Assembly: GCF_026343335.1 (NCBI RefSeq)
Contig: NZ_JAPELX010000001.1
Location: 4,588,001-4,652,000 of the forward strand
Origin: Streptomyces sp. NBC_00078
Lineage (GTDB): Bacteria > Actinomycetota > Actinomycetes > Streptomycetales > Streptomycetaceae
Direction of reading: 5' to 3'
Length of the DNA: 64,000 nt
Part shown: in pieces, positions 29,424-38,167 of the stretch
Layout of the letters: the number at the start of each line of letters is the position of its first letter
How positions within the stretch are numbered: the stretch's first letter is position 1
Translations under genes and position numbers: made by a program
The notes under the pieces: model-generated
Database searches by the model: none
What the model was told of the DNA's origin: nothing
Seen by the model: only the letters and a program-made list of their open reading frames with translations

Positions 29424-29942
29424 CTACTTCCGCAGCTCGATGACTGTCTTGCCGATGCGGATCGGCGCGCCCAGCGGAATCGGCGTGGGGGTCGTCAGCC
29501 GGCTCCGGTCGAGGTACGTGCCGTTGGTCGAGCCCAGGTCCTCGACGATCCACTGGCCGTCGCGGTCCGGGTAGATCCTGGCATGGCGGCTGGAGGCGTA
29601 GTCGTCGTCCAGCACGATCGTGCTGTCGTGCGCACGGCCCAGGGTGATGGTCTGGCCCTGCAGCGCGACGGTCGTGCCGGTGAGGGTGCCCTCGGAGACG
29701 ACCAGTTTGCTGGGGGCGTTGCGGCGCTGGCGGCCGCCGCCGGCGGCCTGCTGCCGCTGTTGCGGCGGCGCGGCCTGCTGCCGCGCCGCCTGCTGCGGCC
29801 GGGCGGCCTCGCGCCTCGACCCGCGCTGCGTGACGCGCGTACCGAACAGATCGCTGCGGATGACCTGCACGGCCACGATCACGAACAGCCACAGTACGGC
29901 CAGGAAACCCAGCCGCATGACCGTGAGGGTCAGCTCTGACAT
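29424..29942 (-). CDS. fhaB: FHA-domain protein FhaB
   Basis: 172 residues. N-terminal membrane helix (LTVMRLGFLAVLWLFVIVAV), a Gln/Arg-rich linker (runs of QQAA), and a C-terminal FHA domain with the phosphothreonine-binding elements LGRAHDSTI, SSRHARI and LGSTNGTY. FHA proteins here recruit targets phosphorylated by PknB. In mycobacteria FhaB-type (FipA) protein links the kinase to FtsZ/division. ATG 29942 with GGGGGC ahead; the longer open frame is not used. fhaA ends 10 bases upstream. Confidence 0.92.
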   Translation of the reverse strand: MSELTLTVMRLGFLAVLWLFVIVAVQVIRSDLFGTRVTQRGSRREAARPQQAARQQAAPPQQRQQAAGGGRQRRNAPSKLVVSEGTLTGTTVALQGQTITLGRAHDSTIVLDDDYASSRHARIYPDRDGQWIVEDLGSTNGTYLDRSRLTTPTPIPLGAPIRIGKTVIELRK

Positions 29943-29952
29943 TGCCCCCGCT

Positions 29953-30807
29953 TCACCCTTCGGCTTGCCGGTAAATGATGGTGGTACTGCCCACGACGAT
30001 CCGCGAGCCGTCGCGGAGCGTAGCGCGGGTGGTGTGCTGCCCGTCCACCACGATGCCGTTGGTGGACCCGAGATCCTGGATCGTCGAGGGCGTTCCGGTC
30101 CGGATCTCACAATGCCGGCGCGAGACGCCGGGGTCGTCGATCCGCACGTCGGCTTCGGTGCTGCGGCCCAGCACCAGCGTCGAGCGGGAGATCTGATGGC
30201 GGGCACCGTTGATCTCGACCCAGTGGCGCGTGCGGCCGCCGGCCGCCGGCGGGGGAGCCGCCGCGGGCCGCTGGCCGAACGGCGCTGCACCGGAGTGCCC
30301 GCCGGGCGGAGGCGCGACCGGCATGGGCGGGGCGCCCGCCGGGGCGGCGGCCGGCGGGTAGCCGTAACCTCCGCCGGGGCGACCCGCTCCGGGAGCCGCC
30401 GGAGCGGCCGGGCCGGGAGCCTGCTGGCTGGAGGAGGAGGCGAGCGTACGGCTGCGGACCCGGTACAGGCCGGTGTCGAGGTCGTCCGCCTTCTCCAGGT
30501 GGACCTTGATGGGCCCCATGAACGTGTAGCGCTGCTGCTTGGCGTAGTCGCGCACCATGCCGGCGAGCTCGTCGCCGAGCTGGCCGGAGTAGGGGCTGAG
30601 CCGCTCGAAGTCCGGCGTGCTCAGCTCCACGATGAAGTCGTTGGGTACGACGGTCCGGTCGCGGTTCCAGATGGTCGCGTTGTTGTCGCACTCGCGCTGG
30701 AGCGCTCCGGCGATCTCCACGGGCTGGACCTCGGACTTGAACACCTTGGCGAAGGTGCCGTTGACCAGACCTTCGAGACGCTGCTCGAACTTCTTCATGA
30801 CTCCCAT
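29953..30807 (-). CDS. fhaA: FHA-domain protein FhaA
   Basis: 284 residues, soluble. Residues 1-130 are a DUF3662 (FhaA_N) domain: KKFEQRLEGLVNGTFAKVF, VQPVEIAGALQRECDNNA, VVPNDFIVELS. A Pro/Ala/Gly linker precedes the FHA domain (LGRSTEADVRIDDPGVSRRH, LGSTNGI). In mycobacteria FhaA binds phosphorylated MviN-type pseudokinase and regulates peptidoglycan precursor flow. This is the first gene of the leftward block, so its promoter must be in 30808-31400. GGAGG-type sequence precedes the start. Confidence 0.94.
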   Translation of the reverse strand: MGVMKKFEQRLEGLVNGTFAKVFKSEVQPVEIAGALQRECDNNATIWNRDRTVVPNDFIVELSTPDFERLSPYSGQLGDELAGMVRDYAKQQRYTFMGPIKVHLEKADDLDTGLYRVRSRTLASSSSQQAPGPAAPAAPGAGRPGGGYGYPPAAAPAGAPPMPVAPPPGGHSGAAPFGQRPAAAPPPAAGGRTRHWVEINGARHQISRSTLVLGRSTEADVRIDDPGVSRRHCEIRTGTPSTIQDLGSTNGIVVDGQHTTRATLRDGSRIVVGSTTIIYRQAEG

Positions 30808-31436
30808 GAGGCACCTCCTCCGATCTCGCTGCCGTCCTGTGTCCCGCCTGGCGGGCCCTGCGTTACCTGGTACTGCTTACTGATCGTATCCACGCGCGGG
30901 TGAATCGGCTGGTTCCCCCCGTCGGCCTCGTCGACGGGTGTCGACGCTCGACGAAGTTCCTTCCGGAAGTTCCCTCCGAAGCTCTCCTTCGAACTCTTCC
31001 CGCGCACTCCTTCTGCCAAGGATCGTAGAGGCGGCCGCTGACCAGTGTCCCGCACCTGACTGTGGTCCCTGCCCGGCTCCTGGGGAGACGGGCAGGACCG
31101 GTACGAGGTTGATACGTGAACCGGCACGTGTTGATACGCAGCGAGGGGCTTGGCGGGTCGGTCGGGCATGGGTCGGGTCCTGGGGCGAGTCGGGGGTCGG
31201 GTTCCGGGTCGAGTCGCGCGGTGCGTCCGGTCCTGGGCCGAGTCGTGAAGTGGGGGGTGGGGGGAGTCCGGCCGGACGCCGGTCGGACGGCCGGCCTCGG
31301 CCGGATGTCACGTTTGTGCTGGTGAGCGGCTGCCCAGGCATAAGGGATGTGAACCCACCCCGGCCAGCGTGCTAATGTTCTGCGTGTCGGAAGGCGCCAG
31401 CCCAACAGGGTCCGGAGCCGGAGGACACACCCAAAT
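30808..31436. other. Promoter region of the fhaA-pknB block and tRNA-Leu
   Basis: 629 bases without a gene I can support. TTCCNNCCGAAG-like repeats occur at 30958-30995. GGGTC/GAGTC-type degenerate repeats fill 31155-31260. TAATGT at 31373-31378 could be the -10 box of the tRNA-Leu promoter. Frames open here on both strands are compositional. Confidence 0.4.
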
Positions 31437-31523
31437 GCGCGGGTGGCGGAATAGGCAGACGCGCTGGATTCAGGTTCCAGTGCCCGCAAGGGCGTGGGGG
31501 TTCAACTCCCCCCTCGCGCACCA
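31437..31523 (+). tRNA. tRNA-Leu (CAG anticodon)
   Basis: Class II tRNA with a long variable arm (TGCCCGCAAGGGCGT). Acceptor GCGCGGG pairs with CTCGCGC (one G-T). The anticodon stem CTGGA/TCCAG has loop TTCAGGT (anticodon CAG), and the T arm is GGGGG-TTCAACT-CCCCC. CCA is encoded at 31521-31523. Confidence 0.96.
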
Positions 31524-31525
31524 GT

Positions 31526-31560
31526 CGAAAGCCCCCAGGTCTCGGACCTGGGGGCTTTCG
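31526..31560 (+). terminator. Terminator after tRNA-Leu
   Basis: CGAAAGCCCCCAGGTC pairs perfectly with GACCTGGGGGCTTTCG around a 3-base loop. Two DnaA-box-like 9-mers (TTTTCCACA at 31639, TTGTCCACA at 31656) lie between it and the next gene. Confidence 0.85.
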
Positions 31561-31739
31561 CGTTGTCCGGGGCCGTGTGAGGCGTATTACCTGGTGAGGA
31601 CAATCACATGCCCCGCTCCCCCGGTCCCGCGCCGGAGTTTTCCACAGGTGCGGAGTTGTCCACAGGGCCTGACGCGCTTCGGCCACCGGCTGTACGGTCG
31701 GCACGAGTTGATGTTCGTGCACGTGCGGGGGAGGCGGTC

Positions 31740-33173
31740 GTGTTGACCGGAGTCGGAGAAGCGGCGGCGGTGGCGGCGGAGTCGGGTGTGCGGCGGCTTC
31801 CGCGAGTGCAGGGTTTCGCCAGGTGGCCCGTCGAGGGTTCACCCAAGGACGAGGGCAAGGCGCTGCGCAAGCGGGTGCCGCGCAGTGCGCACTCCGCGCT
31901 CGACCTCGACGGCTCCCGTCCGCACGCGGCCGTCGCGGTCGAGGAGTCCCACCGCGGCCGGATTCCGGAGCTCACCCCGATACGGGCGGGCCGGATGGCG
32001 GCCACCCCCTTCGCCTTCCTGCGCGGCTCGGCGGGCCTGATGGCGTACGACCTCGCGCGCACGCCGATGACGAGGATCCGGGCGCAGATCTGCGGAGACG
32101 CCCATGCCGCCAACTTCGGCCTGTACGGCGATGCGCGCGGCGACCTGGTCATCGATCTGAACGACTTCGACGAGACGGTTCACGGCCCCTGGGAGTGGGA
32201 CCTCAAACGGCTCGCCGCCTCGCTCGTGCTCGCCGGCCGGGAGGCGGGCGCCGACGAGGATCAATGCCGCAAGGCGGCGTACGACGCGACCGGCGCCTAC
32301 CGCCGCACCATGCGGCTGCTCGCCAAGCTGCCGGTGCTGGACGCGTGGAACGCCATCGCGGACGAGGAGCTCGTCTCCCACACCGACGCCCACGACCTTG
32401 TGGGCACGCTGGAGCGGGTCTCCGAGAAGGCGCGTGCCAACACGAGCGGACGCTTCGCGGCGAAGTCGACGGAGCAGCTCGAGGATGGCGGGCGCCGCTT
32501 CGTCGAGGCGCTGCCGGTGCTGCGGCGGGTGGCGGACGAGGAGGCCGTGGCGGTGGCGGCGGCTCTTGAGGAGTACGTGACGACGCTCTCCGAGGACCGG
32601 CTCCCGCTGCTGGCCCGCCATGCGGTGCACGACGTCGCCTTCCGGGTCGTCGGCACGGGCAGCGTGGGCACGCGGTCGTACGTCGTGCTGCTCCTGGACC
32701 ACCGGGGGCAGCCCCTCGTCCTCCAGGTCAAGGAGGCGCGCCCTTCGGTGCTCGTGCCGCACCTGGTGACCGCGGGCTTCGAGGCGCCGGAGGTGGCGCA
32801 CGAGGGCCGCCGGGTGGTTCTCGGGCAGAAGCGCATGCAGGTCGTCAGCGACATCCTGCTGGGCTGGACCTCGGTGGACGGTCGGCCGTTCCAGGTACGG
32901 CAGTTCCGCAACCGCAAGGGCAGCGTCGACCCCGCGGCGCTGGCCGCGGACCAGATAGACGACTACGGCCGCATGACCGGCGCACTTCTGGCCCGGGCCC
33001 ACTCCCACAGTGCCGACCCGCGCCTGGTCGCCGGGTACTGCGGCAAGAACGAGGAACTGGACGAGGCGATCGCCGACTTCGCCGTCGTCTACGCCGACCG
33101 CACGGAGGCCGACCACGGCGATCTGGTGTCCGCGGTGCGGGCGGGGCGGATCGCGGCGGAGACGGGGGTGTGA
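31740..33173 (+). CDS. DUF2252 family protein
   Basis: 477 residues from GTG 31740, with GGGGGAGG 6 bases upstream. Recognisable DUF2252 blocks: FLRGSAGLMAYDLA, GDAHAANFGLYG, DLNDFDETVHGPWEWDLKRL, and LQVKEARPSVL. The GDxHxxNFG and DxNDFD motifs resemble the catalytic loop and metal site of aminoglycoside/homoserine-kinase-like folds, so a phosphotransferase fold is plausible. The substrate is unknown. It is monocistronic or leads into the next gene 40 bases on. Confidence 0.9.
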   Translation: MLTGVGEAAAVAAESGVRRLPRVQGFARWPVEGSPKDEGKALRKRVPRSAHSALDLDGSRPHAAVAVEESHRGRIPELTPIRAGRMAATPFAFLRGSAGLMAYDLARTPMTRIRAQICGDAHAANFGLYGDARGDLVIDLNDFDETVHGPWEWDLKRLAASLVLAGREAGADEDQCRKAAYDATGAYRRTMRLLAKLPVLDAWNAIADEELVSHTDAHDLVGTLERVSEKARANTSGRFAAKSTEQLEDGGRRFVEALPVLRRVADEEAVAVAAALEEYVTTLSEDRLPLLARHAVHDVAFRVVGTGSVGTRSYVVLLLDHRGQPLVLQVKEARPSVLVPHLVTAGFEAPEVAHEGRRVVLGQKRMQVVSDILLGWTSVDGRPFQVRQFRNRKGSVDPAALAADQIDDYGRMTGALLARAHSHSADPRLVAGYCGKNEELDEAIADFAVVYADRTEADHGDLVSAVRAGRIAAETGV

Positions 33174-33213
33174 GGGGGCGTGCTCGCAGGAGACGGCCTG
33201 TGAGGAGCGTGGG

Positions 33214-33693
33214 GTGAAGTACGTCGACCTCGACGGGCGGGACGGTGATGTGACGGGGATCATCGACCCGCGGCCCTATCTGGCCCGGCTGCCGGCGCTT
33301 GCCCCGCAACTGCCGCCGGGGGCACGGGCGTTCGCCACGGATTCGGGCCACTACGACTTCCACGGCAAGCGCTGTGTGAAGGATCTCAGACCGCAGGGTG
33401 TGCGCCGGATCGGCGAGGACGAGATCGAGATCCGCTTCGGTCACAACTGCTTCAAGCACGACCAGGACCTCCTCGTGCGGTACGAAGGGGTCTCGCGCTT
33501 CCAGGTGGACGTCCTCGACGTGTGCGATGTGAGCGGGCTGGGCGATGTGATCCTCGACGAGGTGCTGCCGCACGCGGACGGCTGCACCCATGAGATCGCG
33601 TGCCGGCCCGGGACCCTGATGGTGGCCTGCCGGGACCTGGCGGTGCAGTGGGTGGACGCGGAGTGTGCTGAGGCTCGGGGCGAGGGACGGTGA
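33214..33693 (+). CDS. Conserved hypothetical protein
   Basis: 159 residues, GTG with GAGGAG 6 bases upstream, 40 bases after the DUF2252 gene. No signal peptide. Visible features are SGHYDFHGKRCVKDL, IEIRFGHNCFKHDQDL and a C-terminal VDAECAEA. The product is rich in Asp, Gly, Val and Cys/His, with Cys/His spaced so that metal binding is possible. I do not recognise the family. Codon use is typical of the genome, and close spacing suggests cotranscription with the DUF2252 gene. Confidence 0.75.
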   Translation: MKYVDLDGRDGDVTGIIDPRPYLARLPALAPQLPPGARAFATDSGHYDFHGKRCVKDLRPQGVRRIGEDEIEIRFGHNCFKHDQDLLVRYEGVSRFQVDVLDVCDVSGLGDVILDEVLPHADGCTHEIACRPGTLMVACRDLAVQWVDAECAEARGEGR

Positions 33694-33769
33694 CGTCGGG
33701 GGCGATGGGTGATGTTGGCGGTGGCGGTGGGCCGGAGTGGTCGCCCCCGTCGTGGCCTACGCTGGGCGG

Positions 33770-34612
33770 GTGACGAGCCCGGAAGCTGAGCAGGGTGGTG
33801 TCGCCGGTGAGGCGCAGGCGACGCCCCAAAACGGTGCGCCCCGTCCCGAGGAGCGGCTGGAGCGAGCCGTGCGGGCCGCCGAGCAGGCGCTGATCGAGTA
33901 CGAGATCGCGGTGGAGACCTTCCGCGTCGAGGTCGAGAACTTCTCCCGGCTGCACCACCAGAAACTCGGCCCGATGTACGCCCGCCTCGACGAACTGGAC
34001 GCGGAGATCGCCGAGGCCCGGGCCGCCCGCACCGGCGACCCCGAGGACGTGCGCAAGGCGGACGAGGCCCGGGCCCGGGTGCTGCCGATGCCCGGAGTCG
34101 AAGAGCTGTTCCACGGCTGGATGGACGGAGAGGGCCTCTTCCCGGAAGCCGTGGCGATGCTCACGGACCAGCCCGTGCGGCCTCCGCAGCGGGTGCGCCC
34201 CAGCGACGAGGCCCGCAAGCTCTACCGCGAACTGGCCCGCAAGGCCCACCCCGACCTGGCACAGGAGGACACCGAGCGGGCGCGGCGTGAGGAGTTCATC
34301 ACCCGGGTCAACGCTGCCTATGCCCGTGGCGACGAGACCCTGCTGCGGGAGCTCGCCGAGGAGTGGGCCAAGGGACCGGCGCCGCAGGAGCGCGGTCCGA
34401 GCCACAGCGAGGAGCTCTACGCCCGCCTCGAATGGCTCGCCCAGCGCAAGGAACTGCTCTCGCTGGTAGCCAAAGAACTGGAGGAGAGCGCGATCGGCGC
34501 GATGCTGCGGCTGGCACCGGACGATCCCGACCGGCTCCTGGAGGAGATCGCCGAAAAGCTCCTGGCCGATGTCTCCCAGCGCGAGGCGGAGCTGGCCGAG
34601 CTGCTGGGGTGA
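33770..34612 (+). CDS. J-domain-like coiled-coil protein
   Basis: 280 residues, GTG 33770 (weak GGGCGG ahead; the frame is open upstream to 33737). Residues 30-100 are a helical coiled coil (ERAVRAAEQALIEYEIAVET onward). A segment near 145-190 (ARKLYRELARKAHPDLAQED then FITRVNAAYARGD) has the spacing of a J domain. The HPD triad sits in the right place, as AHPDL. It would stimulate an Hsp70 ATPase if the J domain is functional. A helical Glu-rich C-terminus follows. Partner and target are unknown. Confidence 0.78.
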   Translation: MTSPEAEQGGVAGEAQATPQNGAPRPEERLERAVRAAEQALIEYEIAVETFRVEVENFSRLHHQKLGPMYARLDELDAEIAEARAARTGDPEDVRKADEARARVLPMPGVEELFHGWMDGEGLFPEAVAMLTDQPVRPPQRVRPSDEARKLYRELARKAHPDLAQEDTERARREEFITRVNAAYARGDETLLRELAEEWAKGPAPQERGPSHSEELYARLEWLAQRKELLSLVAKELEESAIGAMLRLAPDDPDRLLEEIAEKLLADVSQREAELAELLG

Positions 34613-34868
34613 GCCGCGGCCGCGGGTCCGTCCTTGGGGGCGTGTGACCCGGGGGCGCGCGATCCGGGGCGTCCGACCCGGGCGTGTGGTCCATGCGCGC
34701 CGATGCTGCGCGGTGGCCGTGAGGCGGTCGTGAGGCGGTTGCCCTTTGGTGCGGGGGCAGTCGTTTCGGTTCGGGGCTGTCGCCGGATCGCTGTGCTTGT
34801 GAGCCTGCTCGTCCCGCGCGCTCCGGCCGCCCGTTCCGTGGTCGCCCGCGTCGGGTAGCGTCTCCGGC

Positions 34869-35216
34869 ATGCATTTCGGAGCTGGTGTGCCCACGGTCGA
34901 GGTCGGAGACCTCAAGGACGGCGACTTCCTGCTGGACGTCCGCGAGGACGACGAGTGGCAGGCGGGTCATGCGCAAGGGGCACTGCACATCCCCATCAGC
35001 GATTTCGTCGCGCGCTACGGCGAGCTCACGGAGGCCGCGCCGCAGGACGGCCGCGTCAACGTGATCTGCCGCTCCGGTGGCCGCTCGGCGCAGGTCGCGA
35101 TGTACCTCGTCCAGCAGGGCGTCGACGCCGTGAACGTCGACGGCGGCATGCAGGTGTGGGCGTCCGCGGGCCGCCCCGTCGTGACGGACGAGGGGCAGCC
35201 CGGGTTCGTCCTGTAG
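34869..35216 (+). CDS. Rhodanese-like domain protein
   Basis: 115 residues, one rhodanese domain: LLDVREDDEWQAGHAQGALH, then the active-site loop CRSGGRSAQ with Cys67, and VDGGMQVWASAGRPV. It transfers sulfane sulfur to thiols; the acceptor is unknown. The seven-residue loop with Cys first is the canonical length for sulfurtransferases. The 256 bases before it are GC-rich without a gene. It converges on the acyl-CoA dehydrogenase gene, with 34 bases between stops. Confidence 0.92.
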   Translation: MHFGAGVPTVEVGDLKDGDFLLDVREDDEWQAGHAQGALHIPISDFVARYGELTEAAPQDGRVNVICRSGGRSAQVAMYLVQQGVDAVNVDGGMQVWASAGRPVVTDEGQPGFVL

Positions 35217-35250
35217 CCCGCGAGGGCCGGGCTCGGCCGAGTGGCAGGAC

Positions 35251-36384
35251 TCAGCCGAGCGGGTGCGCCGCCAGCAGGTCGCCCAGGGCTTCCTCGTGCG
35301 CAGCCGCCGGGCCGAGCTGCAGCTCCAGGTGCTTGGCCCAGGCGTGGTACCGGTGCAGGGGGTACTCGACGTCGGCCCCGAACCCGCCGTGCAGGTGCTG
35401 TGCAGTCTGCACGACCCGCCGGACGCCCTCCGAGGCCCAGATCTTGGCGACGGCGACGTCACCGGAGACAGGCAGCACGCCGGACGCCGCCGAGGCGATC
35501 CGCCACGCGGCCTGCCACAGTGTCACCTCCATCGCGCGCAGGTCGATATAACGGTCGGCGGCCTGCACGGCAACGGCCTGGAAGGTCGCGACGGGGAAGC
35601 CGAACTGCTCCCGCTTGCCGGTGTATTCACTGGTCATCGCGAGCACCCGCTCACCCAGGCCGAGGCTCAGCGCACATGTCCCGCAGGTCAGCAGCTCGCG
35701 CAGCCATTCCCAGGCGCCGTCGGCGTCGATGACGTCACGGTTCGCTATCCGCGTGGATTCCAGGCGCACCTCGCCGAGCCGCTCGCCGGTGGTGGAGATC
35801 TGCTCACCGAGGCAGACGCCCTGGTGGATGCGGGGGACCACGGCGAGGAGGGTCCGGCCGGCGGGAGTGTGGGCCGGTACGACGACGAAGTCGACGGTGT
35901 GTGCCCAGGGCACCGCCGTCTGTATCCCGTCCAGGATCCACGCGTCGCCGTCCTGCTGCGCGGTCACGGCGAGTTCGGCCGGATCGTGGCCGGTAAGGCC
36001 GTTCGCGGCGACGGTCAGCACCACCTCGCCCCGCCCGGCACGGGAGAGCAGCGACGATCTCAACTCCTCGCCACCGTAGGCCTGTACGGCGGCTGCGGCG
36101 GCGCTGGTCTCCAGCAGCGGGACGCGCGCCAGGGCCTTGGCCGACTCCCGCAGCACCAGGCAGAGCGCGATGGCATCCAGGCCCGCCCCGCCGTACTCCG
36201 TGTCCAGCAGCAGGCTCAGCAGGTCCGCCTCGGCGAGTCTGGTCCACAGAGCGCGGTCGAAGTCGTCGGCGACGGCGCCCGGCACCAGCGAGGGACTGGG
36301 CACCGCGTCCGGCACGACCCCGGCGAACACCCCCCGTGCCGCCTCGGCCGCCGCCTGCTGTTCCTCGGTGAAGGTGAAGTCCAC
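35251..36384 (-). CDS. Acyl-CoA dehydrogenase family protein
   Basis: 377 residues from GTG 36384, with GGAGGGACAGGA upstream. N-terminal helical domain (MDFTFTEEQQAAAEAARGVF), a short middle domain, and a C-terminal helical domain with KREQFGFPVATFQAVAVQAAD and QLHGGFGADVEYPLHRYHAW. The usual catalytic Glu/RQFG pattern is partly conserved (KREQFG). It is shorter than classic 380-400-residue enzymes. It would oxidise an acyl-CoA at the alpha-beta position with FAD; the substrate is unknown. It lies 195 bases downstream of paaE on the same strand, so it may act with phenylacetate or branched-chain acyl-CoA catabolism, but is not tightly coupled. Confidence 0.88.
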   Translation of the reverse strand: MDFTFTEEQQAAAEAARGVFAGVVPDAVPSPSLVPGAVADDFDRALWTRLAEADLLSLLLDTEYGGAGLDAIALCLVLRESAKALARVPLLETSAAAAAVQAYGGEELRSSLLSRAGRGEVVLTVAANGLTGHDPAELAVTAQQDGDAWILDGIQTAVPWAHTVDFVVVPAHTPAGRTLLAVVPRIHQGVCLGEQISTTGERLGEVRLESTRIANRDVIDADGAWEWLRELLTCGTCALSLGLGERVLAMTSEYTGKREQFGFPVATFQAVAVQAADRYIDLRAMEVTLWQAAWRIASAASGVLPVSGDVAVAKIWASEGVRRVVQTAQHLHGGFGADVEYPLHRYHAWAKHLELQLGPAAAHEEALGDLLAAHPLG

Positions 36385-36578
36385 GTCCTGTCCCTCCAGC
36401 GGGTCCGCTGATCTGACGGACCGTCAAGATAGAACAGGTTCTAGAAGAAGGGAACGGCGCGGCCGAACCGACCGGAGCGGCACCGACGGGGTCCAGGTGT
36501 CGCGGCCCGGCCCGCCGCCGAGCCGCCGGCCGGCGAGCCGCCCGCCGCCGCGCCACCCGCCACCGGGCGCCCTCGCCG

Positions 36579-37640
36579 TCAGCGGTCGAAGTCCAGCTCC
36601 ACCTTCTCCGTCACCGGATGCGACTGGCACGCCAGCACATACCCGGCATCCGTCTCCTCCGGCTCCAGCGCGAAGTTGCGGTCCATGCGCACCTCGCCGT
36701 TGACCAGGAAGGCCCGGCAGGTCCCGCACACTCCGCCCTTGCAGGCGTAGGGCGCGTCGGAACGGTTGCGCAGGACCGTCTCCAGCAAGGACTCGCCGTC
36801 CTGCACGGGCCAGGTCCCGCCGCGGCCGTCGAGCCGGGCGGTCACCGTGCTGTGCGCGAGGGCGGTCACGGCCGCGGTGGGGGTGGCGGCGTCCACGTGG
36901 AAGATCTCCTCGTGGATGCGCGTGCGGGCCACACCGAGGCCGCGCAGGGCCCGCTCGGCGCCTTGCACCAGCCCGAACGGTCCGCACAAGAACCATCCCG
37001 CCACTTGTCCCACCGGCAGCAGCGCCGGGAGCAGCCCGGTCAGCCGCTCCTGGTCGAGCCTCCCGGACGGCAGGCCCGCCTGTTGTTCCTCCCGGGACAA
37101 CACCGTCACCAGCTGCAGCCGCTGCGGATGGCGGTCCTTCAGGTCGGCGACCTCGTCGAGAAACATCGTCGAGGCGGCCGTCCGGTCGCTGCGTATCAGA
37201 CAGAACCGGGCTTCCGGCTCACGCGCCAGCAGCGTCGAGACGATCGACAGCACCGGGGTGATGCCACTGCCGCCCACGATCGCCGCGTACAGGCCGGGTG
37301 CCGGGTCGAGGGTGAAGCGGCCGGCCGGGGTCATCACCTCCAGCTCGGCGCCGACGTTGATCTCCTTGAGCGCGTAGGTCGAGAACGCTCCGCCTTCGAC
37401 CAGCCGCACCCCGACCCGCAGCGTGTGGGGGCCCTCGCCGTCGAGGGACGGGGCCGGGGAGCAGATCGAGTACGTGCGCCGTATCTCCGCTCCGTCGGTT
37501 CGGCGGCGCAGGGCGAGGTGTTGGCCCGCGGCGTGCCGGTACTCCTCGCGCAGGTGAGGCGGCACGGTGAGAGTGAGGGCCACGGAGTCGTCGGTGAGCC
37601 GGTCGACCGCCGCCACCGGGAGCGCGTGGAAGCGGGCCAT
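36579..37640 (-). CDS. paaE: Phenylacetyl-CoA epoxidase reductase subunit PaaE
   Basis: 353 residues. FAD-binding (RRTYSICSP) and NAD-binding (IVGGSGITPVLSI, then GPFGLVQGAERAL) ferredoxin-NADP reductase domains. The C-terminus is a plant-type [2Fe-2S] ferredoxin: CKGGVCGTCRAFLVNGEV with the fourth Cys in LACQSHP. It carries electrons from NADPH to the PaaA di-iron centre. The ATG overlaps the paaD stop by one base (TGATG). Confidence 0.95.
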   Translation of the reverse strand: MARFHALPVAAVDRLTDDSVALTLTVPPHLREEYRHAAGQHLALRRRTDGAEIRRTYSICSPAPSLDGEGPHTLRVGVRLVEGGAFSTYALKEINVGAELEVMTPAGRFTLDPAPGLYAAIVGGSGITPVLSIVSTLLAREPEARFCLIRSDRTAASTMFLDEVADLKDRHPQRLQLVTVLSREEQQAGLPSGRLDQERLTGLLPALLPVGQVAGWFLCGPFGLVQGAERALRGLGVARTRIHEEIFHVDAATPTAAVTALAHSTVTARLDGRGGTWPVQDGESLLETVLRNRSDAPYACKGGVCGTCRAFLVNGEVRMDRNFALEPEETDAGYVLACQSHPVTEKVELDFDR

Positions 37641-38167
37641 CACAACTCCTTGAAGTGGTCGAAGGGTTCACGGCAGGCAAGACAGCGCCGCAGTGCCTTG
37701 CAGGCGGTGGAGGAGAAGCGGCTGAGCAGCTCGGTGTCGGCGCTGCCGCAGTGCGGGCAGTGCACGGGGTCCGGTGCGGCGGCCGTCGTGCGCGTCGGGC
37801 CGAGTTCCAGGGAGACCGGTCCCGGCTCCGTTCGCGCGCGCGGGGGCGCTATCCCGAACTCCCGCAGCTTGCGCCGCCCTTCGGCCGTGATGTCGTCGGT
37901 CGACCAGGCGGGCTGCAGCACCGTGCGGACGGTGACGTCGCGCATGCCGTGCGCGTGCAGCGCCCGCTCTATGTCCAGGGCCATCGCCTCGATGGCCGGG
38001 CAGCCGGTGTACGTCGGGGTCAGCTCGACCTCGACCGCGTCCGCGCCGCGCACATGCACCGCGCGCAGGACGCCGAGCTCCTGCAGGCTGAGCACGGGCA
38101 GTTCGGGGTCGGGCACCGCGCCCGCGACCGAGAGGAGTTCCGCCTCCAGCGCGGTGGTGGTCACCAT
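37640..38167 (-). CDS. paaD: Phenylacetyl-CoA epoxidase maturation protein PaaD
   Basis: 175 residues. DUF59/MIP18-like domain (VPDPELPVLSLQELGVLR and TPTYTGCPAIEAM with its conserved Cys), then a C-terminal zinc-ribbon-like part (CPHCGSADTEL and CLACREPF). PaaD is needed for a functional epoxidase and is thought to help Fe-S/di-iron assembly. ATG 38167 lies inside the end of paaC (7-base overlap), with GGGGG 4 bases ahead. Confidence 0.94.
   Translation of the reverse strand: MVTTTALEAELLSVAGAVPDPELPVLSLQELGVLRAVHVRGADAVEVELTPTYTGCPAIEAMALDIERALHAHGMRDVTVRTVLQPAWSTDDITAEGRRKLREFGIAPPRARTEPGPVSLELGPTRTTAAAPDPVHCPHCGSADTELLSRFSSTACKALRRCLACREPFDHFKEL

Noticed and set aside
31141..31300. GGGTC-type repeats as an iteron origin
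   Set aside because: Units are degenerate and of irregular spacing, and no replication gene is adjacent.
36885..36905. CGTCCACGTGGAAG as parS
   Set aside because: At least two mismatches in the inner palindrome; other CACGTG-containing sites (2234, 13686, 60081, 61556) fail in the same way.
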